Source: Streptomyces noursei
Lineage (GTDB): Bacteria; Actinomycetota; Actinomycetes; Streptomycetales; Streptomycetaceae
Direction: 5' to 3'
DNA: 64,000 bases
Assembly (NCBI RefSeq): GCF_016917755.1
Contig: NZ_CP070326.1
Location: 4,526,001-4,590,000, forward strand
Shown here: piece by piece, positions 52,331 through 61,148 of the stretch
How the letters are laid out: every line of letters begins with the position of its first letter
How positions within the stretch are numbered: the first letter of the stretch is position 1
The notes under the pieces: model-generated
The model's input: only the letters and a program-made list of their open reading frames with translations
The model's database searches: none
Told to the model about the DNA's origin: nothing
Position numbers and translations under genes: made by a program

Positions 52331-53830
52331 GTGCGCGGACTGACCAGCGCTTCCCGGAATCCCGGGGGACCGGAGAGCGATGCCGAGCGCACCATGACGT
52401 TCGCCGCGCTGGCCCACGCGCCGAACCGTCGGCGCACCGAAGCCTGGCTGCTCGGGTTCGTCGTCTTCATCACCGTCTTCGGCTACGCCTACACCGAGCT
52501 GTCGATGAAGGGGCAGCTCCCCGGCGGGCTGGCCGGCTTCGCGGTGAGCGTCTTCTTCATCGCGCTGGTGCCGCACCTGGTCGTCCGCCGGTTCGCGCCG
52601 CGCGCCGATCCGCTGATCCTGCCGTTGGCGACACTGCTGACCGGGATCGGGCTGGTGCTACTGCATCGGCTGGACATCACCTACGCGGAGAAACCGCGGC
52701 TGCACATCGCCCAGGCGGCGACCGGGCAGCTGGTGTGGACGGTCATCGGAGTGGCGGTCTGCATCGCGATCCTGATGATCCTGCGCGACCACCGGCTGCT
52801 CCAGCGCTACATCTACCTGACGATGGCAGTCGCGCTGGTGATGCTGATGGCGCCGGCGTTCTTCGGCGCGGACAAGTTCGGCGCCAAGCGCTGGATCATG
52901 CTCGGGCCGCTGTCGCTCCAGCCCGGCGAGTTCGTGAAGATCATGATCGTGGTGTTCTTCGCGGGCTATCTCACGGTCAACCGCGATGCGCTGGCGCTGT
53001 CCGGGCGCCGGGTGATGGGCATGCAGCTGCCGCCGGGGCGGCAGCTCGGGCCGATCGCCACGATCTGGGTGATCAGCCTGCTGGTGCTGGTCTTCGAGCG
53101 CGACCTGGGCACCTCGCTGATCTTCTTCGGCGTCTTCGTGATCATGCTCTACATGGCCACCGAGCGCACCAGCTGGGTGGTCTGCGGCCTGCTCATGGCC
53201 GTGGTCGGCGCCGGCGTCGTCGGCTCGACCGAACCGCACGTCAAGGGCCGTGTGATGGCCTGGCTGCACCCGATGGACATCTTCCTGCCGGAGAACAAGC
53301 GGCCGCCGGGCCTGATCTCCGACCAGGCGGCACAGGCGCTGTTCAGCTTCGGCAGCGGCGGGATAGGCGGCTCCGGGCTCGGCCAGGGCCACCCCGAGCT
53401 GATCGGATTCGCCGGCAACAGCGACTTCATCCTCACCACCGTCGGCGAGGAACTGGGGCTGGCCGGCGTGATGGCCGTCCTGCTGTTCTACGCGCTGCTG
53501 GCCCAGCGCGGGATGCGGGCAGGGCTGACCGCCCGCGACCCGTTCGGCAAGCTGCTGGCGGTCGGGCTCTCCGGCGCGCTGCTGCTCCAGGTCTTCGTCG
53601 TCACCGGCGGCGTCACCGGCCTGATCCCGCTGACCGGCAAGGCGCTGCCGTTCCTCGCGGCGGGCGGCTCGTCGATGGTCGCGAACTGGGTGATGGTGGC
53701 GGTGCTGCTGCGGGTCAGCGACAGCGCCCAGCGGCGCCGGGAGCCGGTCCGCCCGTCCCCGGAGCGGCCGGACGCCGACGCGACCCAGCGGGTGCCGCGG
53801 ATCAGCGGGCCGCCCGCGCCCGGGGCCTGA
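52331..53830 (+). CDS. FtsW/RodA/SpoVE-family peptidoglycan polymerase
   Basis: A 499-residue SEDS membrane protein with about ten to twelve hydrophobic segments. Family marks: FGAKRWIMLGPLSLQPGEFVKIMIV, LVFERDLGTSLIFFGVF (catalytic Asp in ERDLG), GSGGIGGSGLGQG and FVVTGGVTGLIPLTGKALPF. SEDS proteins polymerise lipid II together with a class B PBP; none is adjacent here, so this is one of several Streptomyces paralogues and not clearly FtsW or RodA. GTG 52331 has GGAGG upstream. It diverges from groESL. Confidence 0.93.
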   Translation: MRGLTSASRNPGGPESDAERTMTFAALAHAPNRRRTEAWLLGFVVFITVFGYAYTELSMKGQLPGGLAGFAVSVFFIALVPHLVVRRFAPRADPLILPLATLLTGIGLVLLHRLDITYAEKPRLHIAQAATGQLVWTVIGVAVCIAILMILRDHRLLQRYIYLTMAVALVMLMAPAFFGADKFGAKRWIMLGPLSLQPGEFVKIMIVVFFAGYLTVNRDALALSGRRVMGMQLPPGRQLGPIATIWVISLLVLVFERDLGTSLIFFGVFVIMLYMATERTSWVVCGLLMAVVGAGVVGSTEPHVKGRVMAWLHPMDIFLPENKRPPGLISDQAAQALFSFGSGGIGGSGLGQGHPELIGFAGNSDFILTTVGEELGLAGVMAVLLFYALLAQRGMRAGLTARDPFGKLLAVGLSGALLLQVFVVTGGVTGLIPLTGKALPFLAAGGSSMVANWVMVAVLLRVSDSAQRRREPVRPSPERPDADATQRVPRISGPPAPGA

Positions 53831-53903
53831 CGGAGACGCTTCCGCCGACCGGCCCGCGGGACCGTCCGCGGGCCGGCCCACCGGCTGGCCCACAATGGTG
53901 CGG

Positions 53904-55091
53904 GTGACCGACCTCGACACCTTCTCCGCGCTGCTCGCCCCCGAGGGCCAGGAACTGCTGGCCCTCCTACGGGACCACGACCCGGCGGACGAGCTGGCGA
54001 CCGCCACCCGCCTCCGCCGCGACCATCCCGCACTGCTGGTCTCCGCCGCCCTCGGGCAGGCCCGGCTGCGCCAGCGGGCCGCCGCGAAGTTCGGCGCGGA
54101 CGCCGCGCGGATGTACTTCACCCCCAACGGCGTCGAGCAGTCCACCCGCACCTCGGTCGCCGCCCACCGCGCCGCCCGGCTCGCCGCGGCCGGCGTGCGG
54201 ACCCTGGCCGACCTGTGCTGCGGGATCGGCGGCGACGCGCTCGCGCTGGCCCGGGCCGGGATCCGGGTACTGGCCGTGGACCGCGACCCGCTGGCCTGCG
54301 CGGCGGCCCGGGCCAACGCCGAGGCGCTGGGGCTGGCCGACCTCATCGAGGTGCGGTGCGCGGACGTCACCGAGGTCGACACCGCCGGGTACGACGCGGT
54401 GTTCGTGGATCCGGCGCGGCGCAAGGGAGTTCGCGGTGGCCGGATTTTCGATCCGGAGGCGTATGCGCCGCCGCTGTCCTGGGCGGTCGGGGCGGCCCGT
54501 TCGGCACCGTGCGCGGCGTTGAAGATCGCACCCGGGGTGCCGCACGAGGCGCTGCCCGAGGACGCCGAGACGGAGTGGATCTCCGACGGCGGGGACGTGA
54601 AGGAGGCCGTGCTGTGGTTCGGCACCGGCCGGGGCGGCGCCCGCCGGGCCACGCTGCTGCCGGCCGGCGACTCCCTGGTCGGCGCCGGCCTCCCGGACCC
54701 CGAGCCGGGGCCGGTGGGCGACTGGCTCTACGAGCCCGACGGCGCGGTGATCCGCGCCCATCTGGTCGCCGACGTCGCGGAGCAGGTCGACGGACGGCTG
54801 ATCGACCCGACCATCGCGTATGTGACGGCGGACCGGCTGACGCCGACGCCGTACGCCACCGCCTACGCGATCACCGACGTGCTGCCCTTCAACGTCAAGA
54901 AGCTGAAGGCGCTGCTACGGGAGCGCGAGGTGGGCGTCGCGGTGATCAAGAAGCGCGGGTCCGCGGTGGAGCCCGAGGAGCTGCGCCGCAAGCTCAAGCT
55001 CGCCGGGCCGCACACCTGCACGGTCTTCCTCACCCGGGTCGCGGGGGCGCCCACGATGCTGCTGGGCCACCCCGCGGGGCAGGGCGCCTGA
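53904..55091 (+). CDS. Class I SAM-dependent methyltransferase with THUMP-like C-terminus
   Basis: A protein of 395 residues. A helical N-terminal part (about 1-75) is followed by a Rossmann methyltransferase core: motif I LADLCCGIGGDALALA, acidic post-I VDRDPL and VFVDPARR, then a C-terminal region (from about 310) of the THUMP-like type found in bacterial RNA methyltransferases. An RNA substrate is likely but not shown. I prefer GTG 53904 because CACAAT lies seven bases ahead, giving a leaderless start; ATG 53895 in the same frame would overlap that hexamer. Confidence 0.85.
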   Translation: MTDLDTFSALLAPEGQELLALLRDHDPADELATATRLRRDHPALLVSAALGQARLRQRAAAKFGADAARMYFTPNGVEQSTRTSVAAHRAARLAAAGVRTLADLCCGIGGDALALARAGIRVLAVDRDPLACAAARANAEALGLADLIEVRCADVTEVDTAGYDAVFVDPARRKGVRGGRIFDPEAYAPPLSWAVGAARSAPCAALKIAPGVPHEALPEDAETEWISDGGDVKEAVLWFGTGRGGARRATLLPAGDSLVGAGLPDPEPGPVGDWLYEPDGAVIRAHLVADVAEQVDGRLIDPTIAYVTADRLTPTPYATAYAITDVLPFNVKKLKALLREREVGVAVIKKRGSAVEPEELRRKLKLAGPHTCTVFLTRVAGAPTMLLGHPAGQGA

Positions 55092-55143
55092 CGGCGGGCG
55101 GGTGCGGGCGTGCGGGCGGGTGCGGGCGGCCCGGCCCGTCGGC

Positions 55144-55512
55144 CTAGGCCAGGTCGGTCAGATCCTCGGCGTAGACCTGGGAGAGCGGCTGCGGGCCCAC
55201 GTACTGCTGGCAGGCGCACGGCCGGGCCTCGTAACGGGCGGGCCGCTGGTCCGCGTCCCAGGCGACGGCGGTCCGCACCAGCTCATGGCACTTGCCCTGT
55301 TTGTCATGCTTGGCGAGGTGGTGCTCGCAGCCGCAGACGGCGGCCGGCGGCCGGTCCGCCGCCTCCAGGGCCAGGCGCTCCTCGCGGCGGGCCTCGATGA
55401 GGGCGAGCTTGCGCTTGTGGCGCGTCTTGAGCGCCTTGCGGACCGTGCCGCGCACCGCGGTGCCGGCGTAGATGGCCGGCCCGGCCAGGAAGAAGAGATA
55501 CCACCAGTCCAT
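55144..55512 (-). CDS. Small membrane-anchored Cys/His-rich protein
   Basis: A 122-residue protein with one N-terminal hydrophobic segment (WWYLFFLAGPAIYAGTAV), a highly basic helix (about 22-45) and a Cys/His cluster: CGCEHH, then KHDKQGKCHE and CACQQYVG. The five cysteines and several histidines could bind zinc. GGGGGA precedes ATG 55512. It lies just beyond tsaD on the same strand. I do not recognise the family; it is probably an actinobacterial orphan. Confidence 0.8.
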   Translation of the reverse strand: MDWWYLFFLAGPAIYAGTAVRGTVRKALKTRHKRKLALIEARREERLALEAADRPPAAVCGCEHHLAKHDKQGKCHELVRTAVAWDADQRPARYEARPCACQQYVGPQPLSQVYAEDLTDLA

Positions 55513-55628
55513 CGCGCGTCCCCCGTCGTCCCCCGTGTGCGGCCGGGGCGGTCGGCCCACGCCCCGGCCACCAGGATAGAGCGTCGCGCGACGCCTCCCA
55601 CCAGCCGGAACGCCGACGGCCGGAACGC

Positions 55629-56756
55629 CTACGAGTAGAGGTTGTCCTTGCTCAGCTCGTGGAAGTGGTCGTGGTCGTGCGCATGCCCGTGGGTGTGGGC
55701 GTGCGGGTCCGGGACGTGGGTCTCGGTGACCGGCAACGAGGAGTCCGCGGAGAGGTCCCAGGCGGACGCCGGGCGGTTGCGGGCCACCATCTCGGCGCCC
55801 AGAGCCGCCACCATCGCCCCGTTGTCGGTGCACAGCTTGGGGCGCGGCACCCGCAGCCGGATGCCGGCGTCCTCGCAGCGGCGCTCGGCCATCGCCCGCA
55901 GCCGGGAGTTGGCCGCCACCCCGCCGCCGATCATCAGATGGTCCACGCCGTTGTCCTTGCAGGCCCGCACGGCCTTGCGGGTCAGGACGTCGACGACCGC
56001 CTCCTGGAAGGACGCCGAGACGTCCGCGACCGGCACCTCCTCGCCGGCCGCCCGCTTGGCCTCGATCCAGCGGGCCACCGCGGTCTTCAGTCCGGAGAAG
56101 GAGAAGTCGTAGAGGGGGTCGCGGGGGCCGGTCAGCCCGCGCGGGAAGCGGATCGCGTCCGGGTCGCCCTCGCGGGCCATCCGGTCGATGACCGGGCCGC
56201 CGGGGAAGCCGAGGTGGAGCACCCGCGCCACCTTGTCGAACGCCTCGCCGGCGGCGTCGTCGATGGTCGCGCCGAGCGGACGGACGTCGGAGGTGATGTC
56301 CGGGGCCAGCAGCAGCGACGAGTGACCGCCGCTGACCAGCAGCGCCATCGTCGGCTCCGGCAGCGGACCGTGCTCCAGCTGGTCCACGCAGATGTGCGAG
56401 GCGAGGTGGTTGACGCCGTAGAGCGGCTTGCCGAGGGCGTAGGCGTACGCCTTGGCGGCCGAGACGCCCACCAGCAGGGCGCCCGCCAGGCCGGGGCCCG
56501 CGGTGACCGCGATGCCGTCCAGGTCGGAGGCGGCGACCCCGGCGTCCTTCAGCGCGCGCTGGATGGTGGGGACCATCGCCTCCAGATGGGCGCGGGAGGC
56601 CACCTCGGGCACCACCCCGCCGAAGCGGGCGTGCTCGTCGACGCTGGAGGCGACCGCGTCGGCCAGGAGGGTGTGGCCGCGGACGACGCCGACACCGGTC
56701 TCGTCGCAGGAGGTCTCGATACCGAGGACGAGCGGTCCACCGCGGGAGTCAGCCAT
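55629..56756 (-). CDS. tsaD: tRNA t6A threonylcarbamoyltransferase TsaD
   Basis: A 375-residue TsaD (Gcp/YgjD), which transfers threonylcarbamoyl to A37 of ANN-decoding tRNAs together with TsaB and TsaE. LGIETSCDETGVGVV at the start, the metal-binding NHLASH, LLVSGGHSSLL and GGGVAANSRLR are all present. The last 30 residues form a histidine-rich tail (HAHTHGHAHDHDHFHE) not part of the core fold. ATG 56756 begins two bases after the rimI stop, so tsaB-rimI-tsaD form one operon. Confidence 0.96.
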   Translation of the reverse strand: MADSRGGPLVLGIETSCDETGVGVVRGHTLLADAVASSVDEHARFGGVVPEVASRAHLEAMVPTIQRALKDAGVAASDLDGIAVTAGPGLAGALLVGVSAAKAYAYALGKPLYGVNHLASHICVDQLEHGPLPEPTMALLVSGGHSSLLLAPDITSDVRPLGATIDDAAGEAFDKVARVLHLGFPGGPVIDRMAREGDPDAIRFPRGLTGPRDPLYDFSFSGLKTAVARWIEAKRAAGEEVPVADVSASFQEAVVDVLTRKAVRACKDNGVDHLMIGGGVAANSRLRAMAERRCEDAGIRLRVPRPKLCTDNGAMVAALGAEMVARNRPASAWDLSADSSLPVTETHVPDPHAHTHGHAHDHDHFHELSKDNLYS

Positions 56757-56758
56757 GT

Positions 56759-57334
56759 TCACGTTCCTTGTACGGAGGGTGCTTCGGAGGAGGTCTGGGA
56801 GGGGCGGCGCATCACCAGTGCGTCGACGTTGCCGGGCTGGTAGTAGCCGCGGCGGAAGCCGATCGGCTCGAAGCCGAAGCGCTCGTAGAGGCGCTGCGCG
56901 CGGGTGTTGTCGACCCGCACCTCCAACAGCACCTCGTGGCATTCGAAGTCGGTGGCGGTGGCGAGCAGCGCGGACAGCAGCCGGGCGCCGAGGCCGCTGC
57001 CCCACTGGTCGCGGGCGGTGGCGATGGTCTGTACGTCGCCGGTGCCGTCGATCGCGGCCAGCCCGCCGTAGCCGACGATCCGGCCTGCCCGCCGGTCGCC
57101 CGACGGCTGCTCCTCAGCGGCACCTCTGCGCGGCGGCACCTGCAACTCGGCGACGAGGTAGCGGCGGGTGGCCAGCGGGCCGCGGGCGTGCGCGAGTTCG
57201 GACCAGAACATCCCCGGCGACCAGGCGTCCTCGGGGAAGAGGTCACGCTCCAGCTCCAGCACCGGGTCCAGGTCCCACCAGCGCATCTCCCGCAGCACGA
57301 CGGACGGCCCGGTCGCCTCGGGTCGGCCACTCAC
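56759..57334 (-). CDS. rimI: Ribosomal-protein-alanine acetyltransferase-like RimI
   Basis: A 191-residue GNAT enzyme. RimI acetylates the N-terminal alanine of ribosomal protein S18 and possibly other proteins. The acetyl-CoA motif is ARDQWGSGLGARLLSALL, followed by LLEVRVDNTRAQRLYERFGFEPIGFRRGYY, which is diagnostic of the family. It carries an insertion (PPRRGAAEEQPSGDRRAG) and a short C-terminal extension. The GTG start overlaps the tsaB stop (GTGA); tsaD follows after two bases. Confidence 0.93.
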   Translation of the reverse strand: MSGRPEATGPSVVLREMRWWDLDPVLELERDLFPEDAWSPGMFWSELAHARGPLATRRYLVAELQVPPRRGAAEEQPSGDRRAGRIVGYGGLAAIDGTGDVQTIATARDQWGSGLGARLLSALLATATDFECHEVLLEVRVDNTRAQRLYERFGFEPIGFRRGYYQPGNVDALVMRRPSQTSSEAPSVQGT

Positions 57335-58008
57335 TGGGGAGTGACCACCTTGTAGTTGGCCGGTACCTGGGCGTCGGGGCGGCGCAGGTACAGCGGTCGC
57401 GGCGGCAGCAGCTCCTCGCCGGCGGCCAGCTTCCGCGCGGCGAGCTCGGCCAGCGCGGCGGCGGACTGGTGCTCGGGCCCGTCCCGCCGGACGCCGGTGA
57501 AGACGGTGTCGTACAGCAGCGCGCCGGCGCCCACGGCGGGGACCCCGGCGACCTCGTCGGCGATCTCGGCGGGGCGGTCCACGGCCGGCTCGGTCAGCCG
57601 GGCCGGGGGGAGGTCGGGCGACGGGCGGGCCGCGTAGCGCGCCCAGTAGACCTCCTTGCGGCGGGCGTCGGTGGCCACGACGAAGGGTTCGGTCAGACCG
57701 GAGGCGTGGGCGATGCCGTCCAGCGAGCACAGGCCGTGGACCGGGACGCCGAGCGCCGCCCCGAAGGTGGTGGCCGTCACCAGCCCCACCCGCAGCCCGG
57801 TGTACGGGCCGGGTCCGACGCCGACCACGATGTCGGTGACCTCGGCGAGCTTGTGCCCGGCCTCGGTCAGCACCCGGTCGACGGCGGGCAGCAGCAGTTC
57901 GCCGTGCCGGCGCGCGTCCACTTCCCCGGCGGCGGCGAGGGCGCGGGAGCCGTCGTGGAGCGCGACGGTGACGGCGGGGGTGGCGGTGTCAAGAGCTAGC
58001 AGCAGCAC
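57331..58008 (-). CDS. tsaB: t6A synthesis protein TsaB
   Basis: A 225-residue TsaB (YeaZ), the TsaD-like partner without catalytic metal ligands needed to activate TsaD. LLALDTATPAVTVAL, GVGPGPYTGLRVGLVTA and ATDARRKEVYWARY are characteristic. A GTG start at 58008. It is the first gene of the tsaB-rimI-tsaD operon and diverges from the secreted protein gene at 58140. Confidence 0.95.
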   Translation of the reverse strand: MLLLALDTATPAVTVALHDGSRALAAAGEVDARRHGELLLPAVDRVLTEAGHKLAEVTDIVVGVGPGPYTGLRVGLVTATTFGAALGVPVHGLCSLDGIAHASGLTEPFVVATDARRKEVYWARYAARPSPDLPPARLTEPAVDRPAEIADEVAGVPAVGAGALLYDTVFTGVRRDGPEHQSAAALAELAARKLAAGEELLPPRPLYLRRPDAQVPANYKVVTPQ

Positions 58009-58139
58009 GCCTTTAAGACTACGGCGCGGCCGGCGGTGCCCGTCGCGGTGCTACCGTCGATCCGCAGCCAGCCCGGTCAGCACAACAGCCAGCAGCCTCC
58101 CGCCCACGGGCGAGGAGCGTACGGAAAGGTGGCACCGCG

Positions 58140-58718
58140 GTGCCCGCTAAGAGCAGCACGATCGTCACCGGTCTCACCGCGGCCGCCCTGATCGCGATCG
58201 GTGTGCTGGGCTTCCAGGCGTCCGCCTCCGCCTCCGGTCCGCTCGCCCCGGTCCGGGGCGACGCCCGGGCGGCCGACAAGCAGCCGGACGCCCACGACCA
58301 GCACGACAAGAAGGACAAGCCGCCGGCCCCGGTGCCGGTCCCGGCGCAGTCCGGCACCGGCAAGCGCGTGGTCTACGCGCTGGGCGCCAAGCGGGTCTGG
58401 CTGGTGGGCGCGAACGGCACGGCGCAGCGGACGTTCACGGTGACGCCGAGCACGGTGCACCCGGCGCCGGGGACGTACCCGGTCAGCTCGCGGTCGGTGA
58501 GCGTGACCGGCTCGGACGGGGTGGCGATCGAGCACGTGGTGCGGTTCGCCGGCGTCGACGGGGTGGCCATCGGCTTCAGCGCGGCGGTCGACGGCTCCAC
58601 GCCCACGCCGAGCGGGGCGAGCGGAAAGAAGACCGGCGGCATCCGGGAGTCGCGCGAGGACGGCGCGGCACTGTGGGACTTCGCGGTGCGCGGTGTGAAG
58701 GTCGTCGTCGTCCCCTGA
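58140..58718 (+). CDS. Secreted L,D-transpeptidase-like protein without catalytic Cys
   Basis: A 192-residue exported protein. Signal peptide (about 1-32, ending ASASA), a charged Asp/His/Lys-rich linker, then a domain of about 120 residues with the YkuD layout: RVVYALGAKRVWLVGANG, HPAPGTYPV and, at the active-site end, TGGIRESREDGAALWDFAVRG. Where YkuD enzymes have SHGCxR this reads KTGGIR, so the catalytic Cys and the adjacent His are missing. It may bind peptidoglycan or be a decoy or structural relative. GTG 58140 is behind GGAAAGG. Confidence 0.75.
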   Translation: MPAKSSTIVTGLTAAALIAIGVLGFQASASASGPLAPVRGDARAADKQPDAHDQHDKKDKPPAPVPVPAQSGTGKRVVYALGAKRVWLVGANGTAQRTFTVTPSTVHPAPGTYPVSSRSVSVTGSDGVAIEHVVRFAGVDGVAIGFSAAVDGSTPTPSGASGKKTGGIRESREDGAALWDFAVRGVKVVVVP

Positions 58719-58751
58719 GCCCGCCGGGCCCGGCCGCTTCGCCCCTGTGGG

Positions 58752-59042
58752 TTACGCGGCGTCGCGCCCCGGAGTGGACGCCCGCCCCTCGGGTCCGTCG
58801 CCGCCCGACCCGCCCGTTCGCCCGGCTTCGGTGTCCTCGGCCCGCTCCTGCGCGCCGTTGCGCTGCTGTGCGCGGGGTTCCGCCGCGGCGTCCGGCGGTG
58901 TGGAGACGGCGCTGGCCGCGGCGCAGGCCGCAAGGAGTTCGTTCATCGTCGGCGGCGCCTTCCGCGCGTCCTGTTCGGCGCGCCCGGCCGCCGCGACGGG
59001 GGTGGCCCCGCGCCGTTCGGTCGTGGGCTGGTGGGGGGACAT
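58752..59042 (-). CDS. Small hypothetical protein behind an iron-box-like site
   Basis: A 96-residue protein. A conserved-looking centre, PPTMNELLAACAAASAVSTPP (positions about 30-50), is followed by a disordered Ala/Gln/Glu/Gly-rich tail. I have a memory of similar short Streptomyces proteins sharing the MNELLAACAAA stretch but know no function. GGGAGG stands five bases before ATG 59042, which supports a real gene. The palindrome at 59077-59105 lies 34-62 bases upstream and would regulate it. Confidence 0.7.
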   Translation of the reverse strand: MSPHQPTTERRGATPVAAAGRAEQDARKAPPTMNELLAACAAASAVSTPPDAAAEPRAQQRNGAQERAEDTEAGRTGGSGGDGPEGRASTPGRDAA

Positions 59043-59076
59043 GGACGCCTCCCGGGCTCCTGGGGCAAGCGACAGG

Positions 59077-59105
59077 GGTTAGGGTCTACTTAGGTACACC
59101 TAACC
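59077..59105. promoter_or_regulatory. Iron-box-like palindrome (DtxR/IdeR/DmdR type)
   Basis: TTAGGTACACCTAA (59090-59103) lies inside a larger inverted pair GGTTAGG (59077-59083) ... CCTAACC (59099-59105). The half-sites match those of actinobacterial iron-dependent repressors, although the spacing of the inner palindrome is shorter than the usual 19-bp box. Confidence 0.5.
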
Positions 59106-59220
59106 AGGGCTCTCCCACCCATGTGACCACGCCTGACACCGCCGACGCAACATCTTGCCGACGGCTTGTCGGAAACTACCGCCCCACACCGCCCAACAAG
59201 GGCCCTTTTGCACCCTTTCG

Positions 59221-59757
59221 TCAGCAGATCTCCAGTTCCGGGAGCCCGGCGTCCGCCCAGCGCCCACCGATCCCGGTGACCGTCACCTCGCGGACGTCGT
59301 CCACGTCCTCCTCCGGGTGTCCGTCCGCGCCACTGGGGGCGTCAGCGCCCACGGCCCGGCCGATGACGACGTGCAGCCGGTCCTCCGCCAGCTCCTCGAC
59401 CTTGCCGTCGCCCCACTCGACGACCACCACCGACTCCGGCAGCGAGACGTCGAGGTCCAGGTCCTCCATCTCGTCCAGGCCGCCGTCGAGCCGGTACGCG
59501 TCGACGTGCACCAGCGCCGGGCCACCGGTCAGCGACGGGTGCACCCGGGCGATGACGAAGGTCGGCGAGGTCACGGCGCCCCGCACGCCCAGGGCCTCGC
59601 CCAGACCGCGGGTCAGCGTGGTCTTCCCCGCGCCCAGCTCACCGCTGAGCAGCACCAGGTCGCCGGGGCGCAGCAGCGGCGCCAACCGGCGGCCCAACTC
59701 CTGCATCTGATCGGGGGACTTGACGGTTACGCGGGCAGTCGCGCCAGTGGTGCTCAT
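59221..59757 (-). CDS. tsaE: t6A synthesis ATPase TsaE
   Basis: A 178-residue TsaE (YjeE). P-loop LLSGELGAGKTTLTRGLGEALG (about 37-57), SPTFVI, the HVDAYRL Walker B-like segment and VVVVEWGDG are all diagnostic. It drives the TsaB-TsaD complex with ATP. The C-terminal 35 residues are variable. ATG 59757. It is separated from tsaB by the secreted protein and small-protein genes, and follows the alpha/beta hydrolase gene on the same strand after 83 bases. Confidence 0.95.
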   Translation of the reverse strand: MSTTGATARVTVKSPDQMQELGRRLAPLLRPGDLVLLSGELGAGKTTLTRGLGEALGVRGAVTSPTFVIARVHPSLTGGPALVHVDAYRLDGGLDEMEDLDLDVSLPESVVVVEWGDGKVEELAEDRLHVVIGRAVGADAPSGADGHPEEDVDDVREVTVTGIGGRWADAGLPELEIC

Positions 59758-59840
59758 GCCGCAAATGGTACGGCCCGGACGGGGCGATGGTCCCGCACCG
59801 AGCCCGGGACCGCCGTCCGGGACCGCCGTCCGGGACCGGC

Positions 59841-61148
59841 TCAGGCCCGCGCGGTGCGCGACCGGCGGGCCGCCGCGCCCGCCCGTTCCACCAGCGCCAC
59901 CAGGTGGTCGTTGACCAGCTCGGGCCGCTCCAGCATCACCAGGTGCCCGGCGCCCGGCACGCACACCAGCTCGGCGTCCGGCAGCACCTCGGCGATGGTC
60001 CGGCTGTGCTCGGCCGGGGTGATCAGGTCCTCCTCGCCGGCGAGCACCAGCGCGGGCACCGCGTCGTACGCCACCAGCGCCTCGGTCTTGTCATGGACCG
60101 CGAACGCCGGGAAGAACTCGGCGACCACATCGATCGGGGTCGCCTCGATCAGCCGCTCCCCGAACCGCGCGATCGCCGGATCCACGTCATCGGACCCGAA
60201 CGAATAGCGCTTGATCAGCCCCGCGAACAGATCGGCGGTGGCCCGCCGCCCGCGCTCGACGATCTCGCTCTGCCGGCCCAGCGCCTTGAGCACCCCCGGC
60301 GCCAGCCAGTGGAACGCCTTGGAGCCCATCGACGGCAGCCCGAACCCGACCTCGCTCAGCCGGCCCGCCGACGTCCCGATCAGCGCCACGCCGACCACCC
60401 GCTCCGCGACGTACTCGGGGAACTGGTCGGCCAGCGCCATCACCGTCATCCCGCCCATGGAGTGCCCGACCAGCACGATCGGCCCCTCGGGCACCGCGGC
60501 GTCCAGCACCGCCTTCAGATCCCGGCCCAGCAGGTCGATGGTGACCGGCTCGGTCCCGTCGACCTGTCCGTGGCCGCGGGCCGAGCGGCCGTGGCTGCGC
60601 TGGTCCCAGTGGACGGTACGGAGCGCGCCGCGCAGCGCGGCCCGCTGGAAGTGCCAGGAGTCCTGGCTGAGGCAGTAGCCGTGGCTGAAGACGACCGTGG
60701 GCGCCGGGGAGCGCCGCCCCAGGGCCGCCGTGAGCCGCTTGTGCAGCCCGCTCCGGGTGTCCTGGGCGGCCCGCACCTCCTTGCCCGCGCGGCCGCCCGC
60801 GGTGCCGTTCACGGCCGTCCTGCCGCCCTTGGTCCGCTTGCCGGCCGGGCCGTCCACCACCTCGTCGACCTCGTAGTACAGCTCGGTCCCGTCCTCGGCG
60901 ATCGCCGCGCCCGGGGTGCCGCGCAGCGTGCCGTACGGGCCGGCCGCGTCCAGCGCCAGCCGGGCCCGGCGGCGCATCCCGCGGCCGACCGTCAGCCGCT
61001 CTATGGCCACCCCGGCCGCCGCGCCCGCCGCGACCACGCCGATCGCCAGGCCCGCGACGCCCGCGTGGCGGCCCGCCCGGGCCCAGTTGCCGGCCGCCTC
61101 CGCGGCCGTCTCCACGGCCTGCGCCGCGGCCTCCGTGCCGTCGGTCAT
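59841..61148 (-). CDS. Alpha/beta hydrolase with N-terminal hydrophobic segment
   Basis: A 435-residue hydrolase. One hydrophobic helix near the N-terminus (VAGLAIGVVAAGAAAGVA) may anchor it. The catalytic core begins at about 150: FSHGYCLSQDSW (oxyanion hole), nucleophile Ser in VGHSMGGM, acid in GEEDLITP and His in GAGHLVMLERPE. An Ala/Gly/Lys-rich insertion (about 100-140) precedes the core. The substrate is unknown. ATG 61148 overlaps the alr stop (ATGA), so it is translated with alanine racemase. Confidence 0.92.
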   Translation of the reverse strand: MTDGTEAAAQAVETAAEAAGNWARAGRHAGVAGLAIGVVAAGAAAGVAIERLTVGRGMRRRARLALDAAGPYGTLRGTPGAAIAEDGTELYYEVDEVVDGPAGKRTKGGRTAVNGTAGGRAGKEVRAAQDTRSGLHKRLTAALGRRSPAPTVVFSHGYCLSQDSWHFQRAALRGALRTVHWDQRSHGRSARGHGQVDGTEPVTIDLLGRDLKAVLDAAVPEGPIVLVGHSMGGMTVMALADQFPEYVAERVVGVALIGTSAGRLSEVGFGLPSMGSKAFHWLAPGVLKALGRQSEIVERGRRATADLFAGLIKRYSFGSDDVDPAIARFGERLIEATPIDVVAEFFPAFAVHDKTEALVAYDAVPALVLAGEEDLITPAEHSRTIAEVLPDAELVCVPGAGHLVMLERPELVNDHLVALVERAGAAARRSRTARA

